Shown one piece after another: positions 50,570 through 63,860 of a DNA stretch of 64,000 nucleotides. Made by a program: the position numbers and the translations under genes. The first letter of the stretch is position 1. The number at the start of each line of letters is the position of its first letter. The notes beneath the pieces are model-generated. The model was given only the letters and a program-made list of their open reading frames with translations, had not been told where the DNA came from and did no database searches. This stretch comes from Mytilus galloprovincialis (lineage: Eukaryota; Mollusca; Bivalvia; Mytilida; Mytilidae), in contig NC_134839.1 of assembly GCF_965363235.1 (NCBI RefSeq), positions 97,483,743 through 97,547,742 on the forward strand. Direction: 5' to 3'.

Positions 50570-50960
50570 AAAAATGTCAATAATAGGGGTGCAGCAGTCA
50601 ATAATGTGTTACTATCTTAATTATTCTAAAACAAACCAATATATTAACATCAACTATGGCAAACTAACACAATGACGGGATGTATAAGTACAGAGCCACT
50701 TCATATGTTAGAAAGAAACACAAAACGGCATATAGACAAAGCATATTAGCAAAAATGAAAGACAAGAATACAGAATTTATAATAGACCAATAAAACAATG
50801 GCGGGATGTTTAAGTACAGAGCTACGTCATATATAAAAAAGAAACACAAAAAACATACAGACAAAGCATATTAGCAAAAATGAAAGACAAGAATACAAAA
50901 ATTATTATAGAACAATAATACAATACCGGGATGTATAAGTACCGAACCACGTCAAATGGA
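50570..50960 (-). repeat. Dispersed repeat with ~125-bp tandem units
   Basis: CAAAGCATATTAGCAAAAAT and GAAAGACAAGAATACA recur in two to three successive units, with CGGGATGTATAAGTAC at about 50675 and 50929 and a variant at about 50803. The reverse complement of the same family is at 63600-63860. Open frames across it mirror the repeat and are not genes. Confidence 0.65.
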
Positions 50961-51066
50961 TACCGGCAAAAAAAAAAACCTAAACAGTAAAAGTACTATT
51001 TTAAAGACAAATAAAAGAATACTATAACAAGTTATTAAGATGATAAACAACGTCAGTACCTAGTAT

Positions 51067-51330
51067 CTATAATTCAAGACCAAGACTTTGTATAATTTGT
51101 GAAGTGGATACCGAATATTTATCAACAAGTTCTTGGTACCTTCCGATGAACTTTTTTAGAACAAGGATTAGACGTTCTTTGACATACTCCTGGTTCATCA
51201 ACATTCTGTTCAGACACTTGTGACGTTTTACAAAGTCTGAGTAGTTGCTGAATGCTCTAAAATACCGAATAAGTTGGGAAATGTATATCCTATATGCAGG
51301 CAAAGTTGATATATTGACACCAAGCAATTG
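51067..51330 (-). pseudogene. Penelope-like reverse transcriptase C-terminal fragment
   Basis: The minus-strand frame has PAYRIYISQLIRYFRA and KKFIGRYQELVDKY. These align with PAYGVYISQLIRYSRA and RKFHGRHHELVDRY of the RT frames at 53337 and 57231. Only the region after the RT palm is present, so it is a diverged fragment. Confidence 0.75.
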
Positions 51331-51994
51331 ATCTTTGACTTTACTTTATGCAAAACTGTTACTACTTTTCTTTTTGACGACATATAGATATTCCGTACTA
51401 TATAAGTTTTTATGGTTAAGATAGAAAGCTAGTACTCAATGCAGTTTTTAAAAACAATTTTCAAGCTTCTTTTTTTTAAATTATCGATCGGTATCAGATT
51501 TTAGAGAAAACTTTACAATATTTATACGTATCTCCTTCTCCGGCTTAGGCATAAAGTACAAGTCACCACGGCCAACAATTCATTATTGCCTTAGAGTTTT
51601 TCAAATCAACATTTTCATTTATATTAATTGTGCTTTGATCATTTCTTGAAATCATTATGAAACCATCAATCAAGTGTCTTATCACAAATCAGAATTATGA
51701 CATCGAAATCACTAAAGTCTAAGCTCAAGTACAATCAGCCAACAATTATCACGGGAAGATGTAAAAATGAATTTCAGTAATCACTTTACACGGAAGTCTA
51801 TATACATAAGTCATTTTGCAAAACAAATGTTAAATTATTTAATCGAGTTTGCCTATTTGTTTAATATTTTACTCTTGCAATTTAACTGGAACTGAATGTC
51901 ATTAAAAAGAACTTCTGATTTATAATTATGTCACACCGAAAACGCGAAAGATTATGAATTTAAAGAGACATGGTATACACTTCAATGCAACAAT

Positions 51995-52140
51995 TATAAA
52001 CCAATATAGCTGACTATGCGGTATGGGCTTTGCTCATTGTTTAAGGCCGTACGGTAACCTATAGTTGTTAATTTTTGTGTCATTTCGGTCTCTTGTGGAG
52101 AGTTATCTCATTGACAATCATACCACATCTTCTTTTTTTA
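51995..52140 (+). repeat. Bivalve retroelement 3'-tail repeat
   Basis: Nearly the same as 42355-42495 and ends with AATCATACCACATCTTCTTT. Confidence 0.7.
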
Positions 52141-53336
52141 TATAAACAACACTAATATTAACCATATCTGAAGATAAACAAATGTTCAATAAAGGTAAGA
52201 AACATATCAATGAACAACTTTTATCCTACATCCTGATACTTATATATTTTTGCGTTGCAAAAACCCATGCTTTTTCAAACGTCTTATATTTTCATAAAAA
52301 CCATTGCACTAGTGCAGTTTAAAATTTAATTCGTCTGAGACATGTGATTTTTATATTGGATGGAATTGGTTATGTACTTGCGTTCAGTAACTGACCTTGC
52401 ACTTAAACAGGTACTATGTCTTTTTGTGTATTTTGTCAGAGTGTTTTGAGTGTATAGTGCTTATCTGACTATTCATGCCTTTCCAACTGATTGTTATACT
52501 GTTACACCACTGTCCCAGGTTAGGGAGAGTAGTTCGCGACCCCATACATACTAAATCCCACCTTATTATTTGTGTGCATTGCCAAGTGCAGGAGCCCGTA
52601 ATTCATAGGTTTTCATTTGTTGCTTTCTGTCTTATTTGTTTTTTCGTTTGTTGTGAATCCGTATTCATGTGAACTTTAATTTAACCCCTTAGCTTGAGAT
52701 GGATAGCACGTGAATTGTATGTGTAAAGTTATTCAAAGGAAGAGAAAGTCAACATTGAAAGTGAAACAAAGGTAAATCATTTGATTGACTGATTCGATCC
52801 ACAAATAAACATTCTAGTACAGGTAAAAACGACAATAAACATTTATTTTTTATCTGTAATATGAACCTAGAATAATTCAACAGCACGTGTTTGCTTAATT
52901 TATTTATATCTATATTTATGTTTATATCGCTTATATGGTCATCGGATAACTAAAAAGGTCAACTCGAAAAATAATTAGATGGCGTCTAGACTCAAATACA
53001 CTCGAAACGAAGCTACGTATTTTCATGCCTGTGCCTTGTTTATTGTTTTATTTAGACGTTTAATAGTATGGATAAATGTTTTACATTGTTATAAATCTAA
53101 TATGAGAATTTGATTAGAATCGGTGAACATGAATTTGACAGCTAGTGCCCCTTTAAGTCTCAAAAGGGGTAGGTCGGTGGGAAACAAAACTGTACTGTCG
53201 GATAGGCGAACCTCGAATTACAATTATAGACTATAATACTATAATTCTAGCGCTAAAATTCTAGCATGAATTTATCTTGATTGATATAACTTAAATATAA
53301 TTAATTATATATTATATATTAACTGATATTATCAAG

Positions 53337-54008
53337 ATGCTTGATTTCTTGATTGATAACATATTTGTTACGTTCGGAGGACGTGTTTTTCAACAGACTG
53401 TCGGCATTCCAATTGGAACAAACTGTGCCCCTCTACTTGCCGACTTGTTTCTTTATTATTATGAGGCTGACTTCATGCAGGAACTTCTTAGGAAGAAAGA
53501 TAAGAAGTTAGAAATATCCTTTAACTCTACTTTTCGCTATATAGATGATGTTCTTTCACTATATAATTCAAAATTTGGTAACTATGTGGAACGCTTCTAT
53601 CCAATCGAGCTAGAGATAAAGGATGCTACAGATACAGTTAAGTCGGCCTCATATCTTGACTTACATCTAGAAATTGACAATGAGGGTCGGTTGAAAACAA
53701 AACTTTACGACAAAGGAGATGATTTCAGCTTTCCAATTGTGAACTTTCCATTTCGAAGTAGCAACATTCCAGAAGCACCTGCATGGGTATATATCTCCCA
53801 ATTGATACGATATTCCCGTGCTTGCATTTCCTATCATGATTTTCTTGATAGAGGGTTGCTGCTCACAAGGAAGCTATTAAACCAAGAGTTTCAAATGGTG
53901 AAGTTGAAATCATCCCTTCGTAAATTTTACGGACGCCATCACGAGTTGGTTGACCGTTATGGAATAACCGTTTCACAAATTATATCGGATATGTTCCTTA
54001 CGTCGTAA
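53337..54008 (+). pseudogene. Penelope-like reverse transcriptase fragment, copy 1
   Basis: A 223-codon frame. It has the RT palm motif GIPIGTNCAPLLADLF (residues 23-38) and the catalytic YIDD (68-71), followed by a region ending in KFYGRHHELVDRYG. The finger region, any N-terminal domain and a GIY-YIG endonuclease are absent, so it is 5'-truncated. Family assignment to Penelope-like elements is from memory of abundant bivalve RT proteins. It has the same frame as 57231-57905 but one codon fewer near the PAY(G)VYIS motif. Most differences between the two change an amino acid, as expected without selection. Confidence 0.8.
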
Positions 54009-54117
54009 CTACAATCCCCTTCCCTTTCATGAATGTGACCTACCGAATTAGACTATTTACCGGACTTGTTATCACATAAGCAACACGACGGGTGCCGCAT
54101 GTGGAGCAGGATCTGCT

Positions 54118-54308
54118 TACCCTTCCGGAGCACCTGAGATCACCCCTAGTTTTTTGGTTGGGTTCGTGTTGTTTATTCTTTAGTTTTCTATGTTGTGTCG
54201 TGTGTGCTGTTGTTTGTTTGTCTTTTTCATTTTTAGCCATGGCGTTGTCAGTTTGTTTTAGATTTATGAGTTTGACTGTCCCTTATGTATCTTTCGTCCC
54301 TCTTTTTT
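54118..54308 (+). repeat. Penelope-type 3' tail, copy 1 (uninterrupted)
   Basis: CCCTTCCGGAGCACCTGAGA to about TTTCGTCCCTCTTTT. It carries the intact GTTTATTCTTTAGTTTTCTA site that is split by DIRS at 35780/41152. Confidence 0.85.
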
Positions 54309-54944
54309 AAACCGGTAATAACTTACTGATTGTCCAATCAAATTAAACATAAACATTTTTCACTTTTTTTACTGTTGTAATTGTTTTGCTGTCGTAATAA
54401 TTCGTTCTTCCTAGCAGACTAAATGCAGATTACGACTTATGGTTCTTTTATTTACACTATATTTTTTTTGATCGGTATCAGAAAAACAAGACAGAGTCTT
54501 GTGGGAGCCCTTTTTATTGGTTCAAATGTATAATTGAACATACATGTATTTCTAAAGTTAAACCAATCAGAATTAGAAAGGGTAATATTTAGGCACAGAG
54601 GAGACATTGTAAAGAGTATATCTGTCTTGTTAGTTTGGCCATTGGTTCATTGATTTTTTTCATTTTACTTTATTACTTCTGGAACAAAATGCGATATCCC
54701 ATGTTATCAATTCAAATTCGACTTTTGCTGGCTGTATTATTTTATCGGTATCAAAGAAACAAAACGTATTCTTGTGGTAGCCTTTCACAGGAACAATTAT
54801 ATCAAATTCGGTTTTAATTGAGTCAGATTTTATTGATAAGTTTTCCTAATATAAGCAATTAGAATTGCTAAGAATATTCGAATAGTCGGTGGATACCTTG
54901 TAAATCATGTTGTTGTTTTTCTTTTTTTTATTGTTTACCTATTT

Positions 54945-55095
54945 TGTTATGCCAGTGCATTTGATAACTTACGGTATGGGATTTACTAATCGTCGAAGGT
55001 CGTCCAATGCCCTACAGCTCTTTATACTATCGTTCTATCGCCACTGGTAGATAGACGTCTCATTTGCATCATACCAGATCTCCTTATATATAGAG
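54945..55095 (+). repeat. Diverged retroelement 3'-tail repeat
   Basis: Weak match to the tail family: ACGGTATGGGATTTACT, CGTCGAAGGTCGTCC and AGACGTCTCATTTGCATCAT. Confidence 0.4.
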
Positions 55096-56592
55096 AGAAT
55101 GTCCTGATATAAATATTTCGATCCTTATAGAATTTTTTTTTTTACTTCGAAATGGAAAAGTTAAAAATATAATTTTTTTAAGCAAGTGTTCATTTGGCAT
55201 TTATACCTGGGATATTATAAACACATAAGTGTAGTTATTATGGTTAGAAAAATAATTAAATACACTTTTTTCATTCAGTTTTCAATCTTAACTCGATCAA
55301 TCAAAGTAACAACGATACCAGTTGTATCAATATAACTAGTTATGTGCATGAATTTGATGTAAATTTACAGGAAATAATATATACATTTATACGGAAATTA
55401 GTTTAGATTACTCATAATTACATAAGGTTAAAATAACTGACTATCGGAAAATATAAATGATGAATGTTTGTCTTGGAAATAACTCCATGTATCTTTATTA
55501 ATATACATTACGATGATGAAATTGACACCTTACATCGGATTTACATAGAACTTCAATGAATTGACATTTTATGATTTTTATGATGTATTTTGTCATCTTT
55601 TTAATTTCACACGAAAAAGACTAATAAATGTTAACATATACCTAGTTTACAGTAAGATAAAGGCAGATACGAGAGTAAATACGCTATGTTGATAATTTTG
55701 TTCCCTTTATCGAGCGGCATAGTTCTATTGAAGTTAATACCTCCAAGATAAAGTTCACAGCTACTGACGATAACGGAACTTAACTTGGAACTGAAAACCA
55801 GTATCAGAAATATTGAGGAGAAATTCAACCCAACAGAGGTATGTGGTAATTTCTTGAAGATCATGGACTTAGTTGCTAAAACTGGTGAATATTGTGTGCA
55901 ACAAAATTACAAACAAATGGATTTAGTATATTTTTAAAGTATACCGCTGTAAATTGAACAGCGGTATATTACTGTTGCCTTTATTAAACGTATTGAGACA
56001 GCTATACTATTGTATTTTTCATCGTAAACTGAGACTACTGTTACTATAAACGTGTAAAAGTAGTTTCAGTCAGAAGTTTTTAGATGCAGAATTTTACAAG
56101 ATAAACGTTTAATGTTCTTATTCAAAACTTTAAACGAACATGAGCATTTATAAAGTAAAACTCAACACCGTTATTTGGTTATCAGCTCGCCCCGACAGCA
56201 CAGAAAGCTTATTTTATTAGAAACAATAATCAAATGTCCAATTTGCTGTCATCGATCGCTGCCATCACATATAAACACAATCTACAATAGAAAAAATTTC
56301 TATAAGTTGAAGAAAAAAATCTTTACAGTAATACATATATGTATCATATAAACTATTTACTTTAATAGACTCATCATAGATACCAGGACTAAATTTAGTA
56401 TATACTCCAGACTAAAGGGGCACTAGCTACGAGAAATATGAAAAACCTAATATATTATTTTTTTGGCTCAATCAGTAATTGAATACAAATAGTGAAATAA
56501 TAATTCATTTTTAGTAGCCAATAAGGTTCAATTTTGTCAAAATAAGCAAAATAAAACAACATTGATTATGAATGAATTATTCACTTGCAAGT
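55096..56592. other. Spacer between the two 2.2-kb repeats
   Basis: AT-rich. A hairpin TATACCGCTG-9 nt-CAGCGGTATA at about 55941-55969 followed by TTACTGTTGCCTTTATT is the reversed end of the element seen at 42075. No gene was recognised. Confidence 0.5.
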
Positions 56593-58800
56593 GATGGATA
56601 GCACGTGAATTGTATGTGTAAAGTTATTTAAAGGAAGAGAAAGTCAACATTGAAAGTGAAACAAAGGTAAATCATTTGATTGACTGATTCGATCCACAAA
56701 TAAACATTCTAGTACAGGTAAAAACGACAATAAACATTTATTTTTTATCTGTAATATGAGCCTAGAATAATTCAACAGCACGTGTTTGCTTAATTTATTT
56801 ATATCTATATTTATGTTTACATCGCTTATATTTCATCGGATAACTAAAAAGGTCAACTCGAAAAATAATTAGATGGCGTCTAGACTCAAATACACACGAA
56901 ACGAAGCTTCGTATTTTCATGCCTGTGCCTTGTTTATTGTTTTATTTAGACGTTTAATAGTATGGATAAATGTTTTACATTGTTATAAATCTAATATGAG
57001 AATTTGATTAGAATCGGTGAACATGAATTTGACAGCTAGTGCCCCTTTAAGTCTTAAAAGGGGTAGGTCGGTGGGAAACAAAACTGTACTGTCGGATAGG
57101 CGAACCTCGAATTACAATTATAGACTATAATACTATAATTCTAGCGCTAAAATTCTAGCATGAAGTTATCTTGATTGATATAACTTAAATATAATTAATT
57201 ATATATTATATATTAACTGATATTATCAAGATGCTTGATTTCTTGATTGACAACATATTTGTTACGTTCGGAGGACGTGTTTTTCAACAGACTGTCGGCA
57301 TTCCAATTGGAACAAACTGTGCCCCTCTACTTGCCGACTTGTTTCTTTATTATTATGAGGCTGACTTCATGCAGGAACTTCCTAGGAAGAAAGATAAGAA
57401 GTTAGAAATATCCTTTAACTCTACTTTTCGCTATATAGATGATGTTCTTTTACTATATAATTCAAAATTTGGTGACTATGTGGAACGCATCTATCCAATC
57501 GAGCTAGAGATAAAGGATACTACAGATACAGTTAAGTCGGCCTCATATCTTGACTTACATCTAGAAATTGACAATGAGGGTCGGTTGAAAACAAAACTTT
57601 ACGACAAAAGAGATGATTTCAGCTTTCCAATTGTGAACTTTCCATTTCGAAGTAGCAACATTCCAGAAGCACCTGCATACGGGGTATATATCTCCCAATT
57701 GATACGATATTCCCGTGCTTGCATTTCCTATCATGATTTTCTTGATAGAGGATTGCTGCTCACAAGGAAGCTATTAAACCAAGAGTTCCAAATGGTGAAG
57801 TTGAAATCATCCCTTCGTAAATTTCACGGACGCCATCACGAGTTGGTTGACCGTTATGGAATAACCGTTTCACAAATGATATCGGATATGTTCCTTACGT
57901 CGTAACTACAATCCCCTTCCCTTTCATGAATGTGACCTACCGAATTAGACTATTTACCGGACTTGTTATCACATAAGCAACACGACGGGTGCCGCATGTG
58001 GAGCAGGATCTGCTTACCCTTCCGGAGCATCTGAGATCACCCCTAGTTTTTTGGTTGGGTTCGTGTTGTTTATTCTTTAGTTTTCTATGTTGTGTCGTGT
58101 GTGCTGTTGTTTGTTTGTCTTTTTCATTTTTAGCCATGGCGTTGTCAGTTTGTTTTAGATTTATGAGTTTGACTGTCCCTTTTGTAGCTTTCGTCCCTCT
58201 TTTTTAAACCGGTAATAACTTACTGGTTGTCCAATCAAATTAAACATAAACATTTTTCACTTTTTTTACTGTTGTAATTGTTTTGCTGTCGTAATAATTC
58301 GTTCTTCCTAGCAGACTAAATGCGGACTACGACATATGGTTCTTTTATTTACACTATATTATTTTGATCGGTATCAGAAAAACAAGACGGAGTCTTGTGG
58401 GAGCCCTTTTTATTGGTTCAAATGTATAATTGAACATACATGTATTTCTAAAGTTAAACCAATCAGAATTAGAAAGGATAATATTTAGGCACAGAGGAGA
58501 CATTGTAAAGAGTATATCTGTCTCGTTAGTTTGGCCATTGGTTCATTGATTTTCTTCATTTTACTTTATTACATCTGGAACAAAATGCGATATCCCATGT
58601 TATCAATTCAAATTCGACTTTTGCTGGCTGTATTATTTTATCGGTATCAAAGAAACAAAACGTATTCTTGTGGTAGCCTTTCACAGGAACAATTATATCA
58701 AATTCGGTTTTAATTGAGTCAGATTTTATTGATAAGTTTTCCTAATTTAAGCAATTAGAATTGCTAAGAATATTCGAATAATCGGTGGTTACCTTGTAAA
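56593..58800 (+). repeat. 2.2-kb direct repeat, copy 2
   Basis: Second copy of 52698-54904, offset by about 3895 bp, with the same order of parts. Confidence 0.95.
57231..57905 (+). pseudogene. Penelope-like reverse transcriptase fragment, copy 2
   Basis: 224 codons with the GIPIGTNCAPLLADLF palm motif and YIDD. It keeps the PAYGVYIS motif and KFHGRHHELVDRYG. 5'-truncated like copy 1, and followed by the same 3' tail (about 58018-58205). Confidence 0.8.
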
Positions 58801-60261
58801 GAACATCTTTGTCATCTTTGGTTTCATTCTATTCAGTAGTAATCAAGCAGATCAAAGTATGAACAAATAACTAACAGACGACGGACACCAACTGATAAAA
58901 AAGCTCATTCGTCCTGGGCTTGGGATAGGCAAAGAAACACAGAGGACCTACTGTGAGGAAGGGTCCTCTACTCGACGGCACTGAACAGCTACCTGTTGAT
59001 CATCAAAATCAACGGCATACAAAAACCTTCCACTTTTGTAACAGTCAGTTTATATTCTATTACATGATTTCCTTTAAACTTACACGTGTTCCTCACTGTT
59101 TATTCTATGTTCATGTATGTCAATGTAACATTAGAAAGATACATAGAAGGTAGCGTTAATGTCCTTTCAATATAAATTTCGTCAATTATAGTTTTATATT
59201 AATATCATTCCATAAAAAGATAATAAGTTCTCAATCCATTACCTTTTGGAAGATAATTATTTAATCACCAATGTCAACGATTGTATAATAATGATATAAT
59301 TACAAAGAATAAATCGCCCACATTCGTGTGTAAACCTCTCAATGCTTAAGATTGAAAGTATTTTGATGAAACTTTAACGTATAATTACTAAAAGAAGGTA
59401 AGCAGATAACCTACTTCCATATATCAACCTGTATGCATGTTCAATTTCTTTCTTTAATCCTTTAGTAGAAAATAGCTGTATCTTCTGCATGCTAAACATT
59501 GTTAGTTAAATTGGTTTCATTACGTGTTAATGATAATAAGTTCCTTTTACATAAAAATCAGAATGAACGAAATGCTTTCGAACTTATCAAAGGTTAAGGA
59601 TGTTATTATATGTTATGGAGTCATATGTTTTGCAACAGTTTCATTGAATCATCATATGTTCTGCTGAAACCCGCAAATTTATGCATTCATTCATCTTTTG
59701 GGGGCAAAGCATCATGTTCGTTTATTTTTTATGAGTAATATTTAGAGGTATTTTTTGTCAATACCATATATTATAAATGATTTTGAATATGTGTATGAAT
59801 ACATCTAACAGTAATATATATGGACATAAATTCAAAAAGCAGCAATAGGTCAACATAGATTGTTAATTTTGTGTTTTAATGACCTTTCAAGCTCCAAATA
59901 GCCCCAAATATAAGAAATTTTGGAATATATTTAATGGAGACTGTCAGTCCACGAGGGTGTCATCAGCTCAGTAGTCGGTACATCATTTATAACAAACCTT
60001 TCTAAACATGTCTGTTTGAAAAAATTGAAATTATAAAGAAACTAAAGTTTTTACTGTTTTTGTTCTTACACATCGGTTGCTTTCAAATATTTGGCTATGA
60101 GAGTTCCCGATGAAGGAAAATCCAGAAAGCGCTCGAATTAATCAATCGTGTTTTTTTTTTCTTTATCTATCATTAATATCAAATTTTAAAAGGCAAAATC
60201 ATTGCGATAAAGATAACCGGTGACGAAGTTCTTACTTGTATTATAGACATCAATGATAAAT
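58801..60261. other. Intergenic DNA, no gene recognised
   Basis: AT-rich sequence with only short random frames. Confidence 0.4.
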
Positions 60262-60425
60262 TAGAACGTTGGTTTTCCTATTTGAATGGTTTTACACTTT
60301 TCATTTTTTATACCTTGCTGTTCGATTTTAGCAAGGCCCCATTTTGAGCTATAATGATTTACTTTTTACAAATTGTGACTTTAATGGAGAGTTGTCTCAT
60401 TGGCACTCATAACATATTTTTTTAT
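60262..60425 (+). repeat. Retroelement 3'-tail repeat
   Basis: GTTGGTTTTCCTATTTGAAT, GGTTTTACACTTTT and GGAGAGTTGTCTCATTGGCA match the copy at 19685-19985. Confidence 0.65.
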
Positions 60426-60689
60426 ATCAATCATTGATAAGCGGGCTAAACTTGTTTTTAAACTTAAACTCCCTTTCAGCACTTTTGCCCGATCAGTGGA
60501 CTAAAGTTACAACAACAAAAACGTAATTACAATCAGTACAGAATAAACACTTTGCACTATATCACAGCTGTAATATACTACTAAACACAAAAGCGAACAA
60601 AGTAGAAAACATATACTACAGCAGCACAAACACTTGGAAGTATTTACTCCGCTGATACCAAACGGACGAGGAAGATACCAATGGAATAT

Positions 60690-60835
60690 TTTATAGGATC
60701 CTCAATGCTCCTCAACTTCGTACTTGTTTGGCTTGATAAATATTTTAATATGAGCGTCACTGATAAGTCTTATGTAGAAGAAACGCGCGTCTGGCGTACT
60801 TAATTATAATCCTGGTACCTTTGATAACTATTAAC
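60690..60835 (-). repeat. Reversed copy of the 34.7-35.3 kb repeat unit
   Basis: In reverse complement it reads TAGTTATCAAAGGTACCAGG, TACGCCAGACGCGCG, CAGTGACGCTCAT and GCATTGAGGATCC, as in the unit at 34991. Confidence 0.7.
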
Positions 60836-61639
60836 TACATAGAAAACTAAAGACTGAGCAACAAGAACCCTACCAAATAATGATATTAGGTTCTCAGGAA
60901 GGTTATAGATCCTGCTCCACATGGTGCAGTTATAGATCCTGGTCCACATGGTGGTGCAGTGTATTGCTTATCAAGTAGACATTCGATGATAAGTTGATTT
61001 GATCCTTATTTGTTAGTAAATAAAATTTACTCTGAAAACACTGATAATTGAACCTAATTTTAACGTGACGCATCCTTAGGGTTTCTTTTCCATACATATG
61101 TTTTTATCTTGCATCTATCTAACATAATTATCATTACTGTTAATAGATCACAACTAACACCCAAGAATAGGAAAAACTTGCAATAAAAAAAACATTTTTG
61201 ACTGGAATACTGCAGAATAGTTTCTCATGAATATAAGGTCCATGTTTCCAGTGAGTTCAACTGTCTATACATGTATCATCACCTTACACTGTAATGTCGC
61301 CGGTTTTACTTCGGTTTAGATTTCAACCGTAGTCGTACGATATCAAAGTTTATATAAGAACAACGGTCAATATTTACGTTGGATAAAGTTTGTATCAGTT
61401 GAAATTACTAAAATCTGTATGTTTAGGTATGTATGGACTGTTTACAGAGAATTATGTAATGTTTCGAATATTTCTAATGTTTGATGTTTGTTGGTAATTT
61501 TTGCCATAATTGTCAACAATAACTTGATTTATTTACCAAGCATTTAATACAATGTGATTTACAAACAAAATCAATGTTTTTAAGGTCTCTGTCTGCGGTG
61601 AAAGCAACATATTTGTAATGGATGTAAGACAAGTGTTTC

Positions 61640-62113
61640 ACACCAAATGAGCAATAGAGGTTTCATTTTTGACTACGCCCAATGTATTTACAATATCGTT
61701 AAAAATGGAAAGAATAATGTATTGAGTACAATTCTGTACGGCCCCTGTGTCTTGAATAAACTACCCCACAACGTTCTAAAACAAAGTATTACTGAAAAAT
61801 TATTCCACCAGGGTTTTCGATATCACAAACTAGTCAAAACATTTACTAAATTTTATCATCGGTATAAGGACATCATTCGTAAATATAGCTCAACATGCAG
61901 ACTTCTTATACGTTCAGGTATTTCACATCCAATTTTTATGTAAATATTCTTTATAAAGCACAAAGGTGTCAGTATTCACCTCAAAAACTAACAAAACCTT
62001 TGAATAGACTTATTAAGAAAGGATATAGTTACGATACTGTTGTCAGGTCATTAAATATTGCATATTTTGGCGTTAATATTGATTCACTTATAGGGTCTTT
62101 GCATCGGAACTAA
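61640..62113 (+). pseudogene. Retroelement RT C-terminal fragment, second family
   Basis: Two overlapping frames (61647-61943 and 61895-62113) carry a Tyr/Lys-rich sequence with CIYNIVKNGKNNVL, FHQGFRYHKLVKTFTKFYHR and LNRLIKKGYSYDTVVRSL. The HQGF...KFYHRY part resembles the end of the Penelope-like RTs here (NQEF...KFYGRH). It is probably a 5'-truncated, frameshifted copy of another Penelope-like family. It is followed by a 3' tail, which supports a retroelement end. Confidence 0.55.
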
Positions 62114-62755
62114 ACACATTTATTCAAAAACCAGTTGTTGGCATGACACGGGTTATGTTCTTCTCATATATGTTATGATGGTATGATACTAAACCCCTAA
62201 CGGGAAGGATTGTGCCTGATGTTCATATGATGAAATCATAATCTTTCAGTCAGTTTAATTGAAGTCTGGAGCTGGCATGTCAGTTAACTGCTAGTAGTCT
62301 GTTGTTATTTATGTATTATTGTCATTTTGTTTATTTTCTTTGGTTACATCTTCTGACATCAGACTCGGACTTCTCTTGAACTGAATTTTAATGTGCGTAT
62401 TGTTATGCGTTTACTTTTCTGCATTGGCTAGAGCTATAGGGGGAGGATTGAGATCTCACAAACATGTTTAACCCCGCCGCATTTTTGCGCCTGTCCCAAG
62501 TCAGGAGCCTCTGGCCTTTGTTGGTCTTGTGTTGTTTTAATTTTAGTTTCTTGTGTACAATTTGGAAATTAGTATGGCGTTCATTATCACTGAACTAGTA
62601 TATATTTGTTTGGGGACCAGTTGAAGGACGCCTCCGGGTGCGGGAATTTCTCGCTGCATTGAAGACCTGTTGGTGACCTTCTGCTGTTGTTTTTTTCTAT
62701 GGTCGGGTTGTTGTCTCTTTGGCACATTCCCCATTTCCATTCTCAATTTTAAATA
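62114..62755 (+). repeat. 3' tail of the second retroelement family
   Basis: Contains CCCCGCCGCATTTTTGCGCC, TGTCCCAAGTCAGGAGCC, GACGCCTCCGGGTGCGG and ends TTGTCTCTTTGGCACATTCC CCATTTCC. The CCGC(T/C)GCA...CTGTCC(T/C)AAGTCAGGA core is shared with 19685-19750. Confidence 0.65.
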
Positions 62756-63599
62756 AAATTAACAAAACAAAAATAATACCAGAAGGCCCAAATAGATCAG
62801 CTTAATTATTTTGAGCCAAATTTACCTTGAAAAGTTATATCTTACTTTCAAGTCACTTGATTCAAATCGGAATAGTGGGAGTTGGTGTCATAATTAGAAT
62901 ATAATTAAGTTTGATGCTGCATATATGATTATTTCCTAAGATAGAATTAATTTATTGATTACAATTTTCAGATTCGCCTCCCTTTTGATAAATAGTCTTA
63001 CGTCTAAAAATCTTAAAGGTTTTACTAAAGATTCATAGAACGAACATATTAATTGCACATTCTAACAAGAACAAGGTTGCCGCACAGCAGATCACTCATG
63101 ATTTGAAAAATAGGTGAATTTGATCCCTGATCGTCTTAAACTTGATATATCGTTGTAAACAGGGTTTAATTATTTATATAATGTTAATAATACATGTATG
63201 CGTTCATCAACAAGGAGTGTTTTGATGTTAAAAGTATTTAATCAACACGTGCTATTGACAAAGCCCTGAAAATTGGCAGGAATCGTTATAGATACATGCA
63301 GGCGTTGAGCTATGCAATTGAGCAACCAACATGTCCCCTACTGCTAAGGACTAGTTACAGAACAAAATGTTTAAAGTAGAATGTTCAATGTCAAATATGA
63401 TTAAGAAGTTCCTTTATATTGTATGTGTATATAAGTTAAACATTGAGGTCATTGATATCACATTTCAATGGTATTTAACGTACCAGTAATGCTAACGAAC
63501 GTTTGTAGTTGCACGTACATTTACTATGCAAAGAAGTCAGTCCTTTGAAAATGGCATAACGTATCATAAATATACAACGACATACATAATGAGTCTTTA
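62756..63599. other. Non-coding stretch
   Basis: No gene or repeat boundary was recognised. Confidence 0.4.
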
Positions 63600-63860
63600 A
63601 TATCCGTTTGGCGTGGCCCTTGCTCATCCCGTCATTGTGTTGTTTGTATTATCTTTCATGTTTGCTTATGTGCTTTGTCAGTGTGACTTTTTTCTTCAAT
63701 ACATATGACGTGGCTCTGTACTTAATCATCCCGCCATTGTGTTGTTGTTCTATTATAATTTTTGTATTCTTGTCTTTCATATTTTCCAATACTTTGTCTA
63801 TATGCTCTTTTGTGTTTCTTTGATACATAGTGACGTTGCTTTTTTTCTTCTAGAAGAAAT
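63600..63860 (+). repeat. Inverted copy of the 50570-50960 repeat
   Basis: TGACGTGGCTCTGTACTTAA, TCATCCCG(T/C)CATTGTGTTG and GTATTCTTGTCTTTCAT are reverse complements of words in the 50.6-51.0 kb array. Confidence 0.65.

Larger units (their letters stand above)
52698..54904 (+). repeat. 2.2-kb direct repeat, copy 1
   Basis: Starts GATGGATAGCACGTGAATTG and ends ACCTTGTAAA. It matches 56593-58800 along its length with about 1-2% difference by eye and a few short indels. It contains AT-rich leader sequence, a 5'-truncated Penelope-like RT (53337-54008), its 3' tail (to about 54308) and about 600 bp of further sequence. The flanks differ. Confidence 0.95.

Noticed and set aside
54040-54310. Short frames of 66 and 72 codons, repeated at 57937-58207
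   Set aside because: They fall in the Penelope-type 3' tail and recur wherever the tail does. They are non-coding.
55631-55864. 77-codon minus-strand frame, and a plus-strand exon-like stretch ending in GTATGT
   Set aside because: There is no recognisable protein similarity, no partner exons, and the surroundings are AT-rich repeats.
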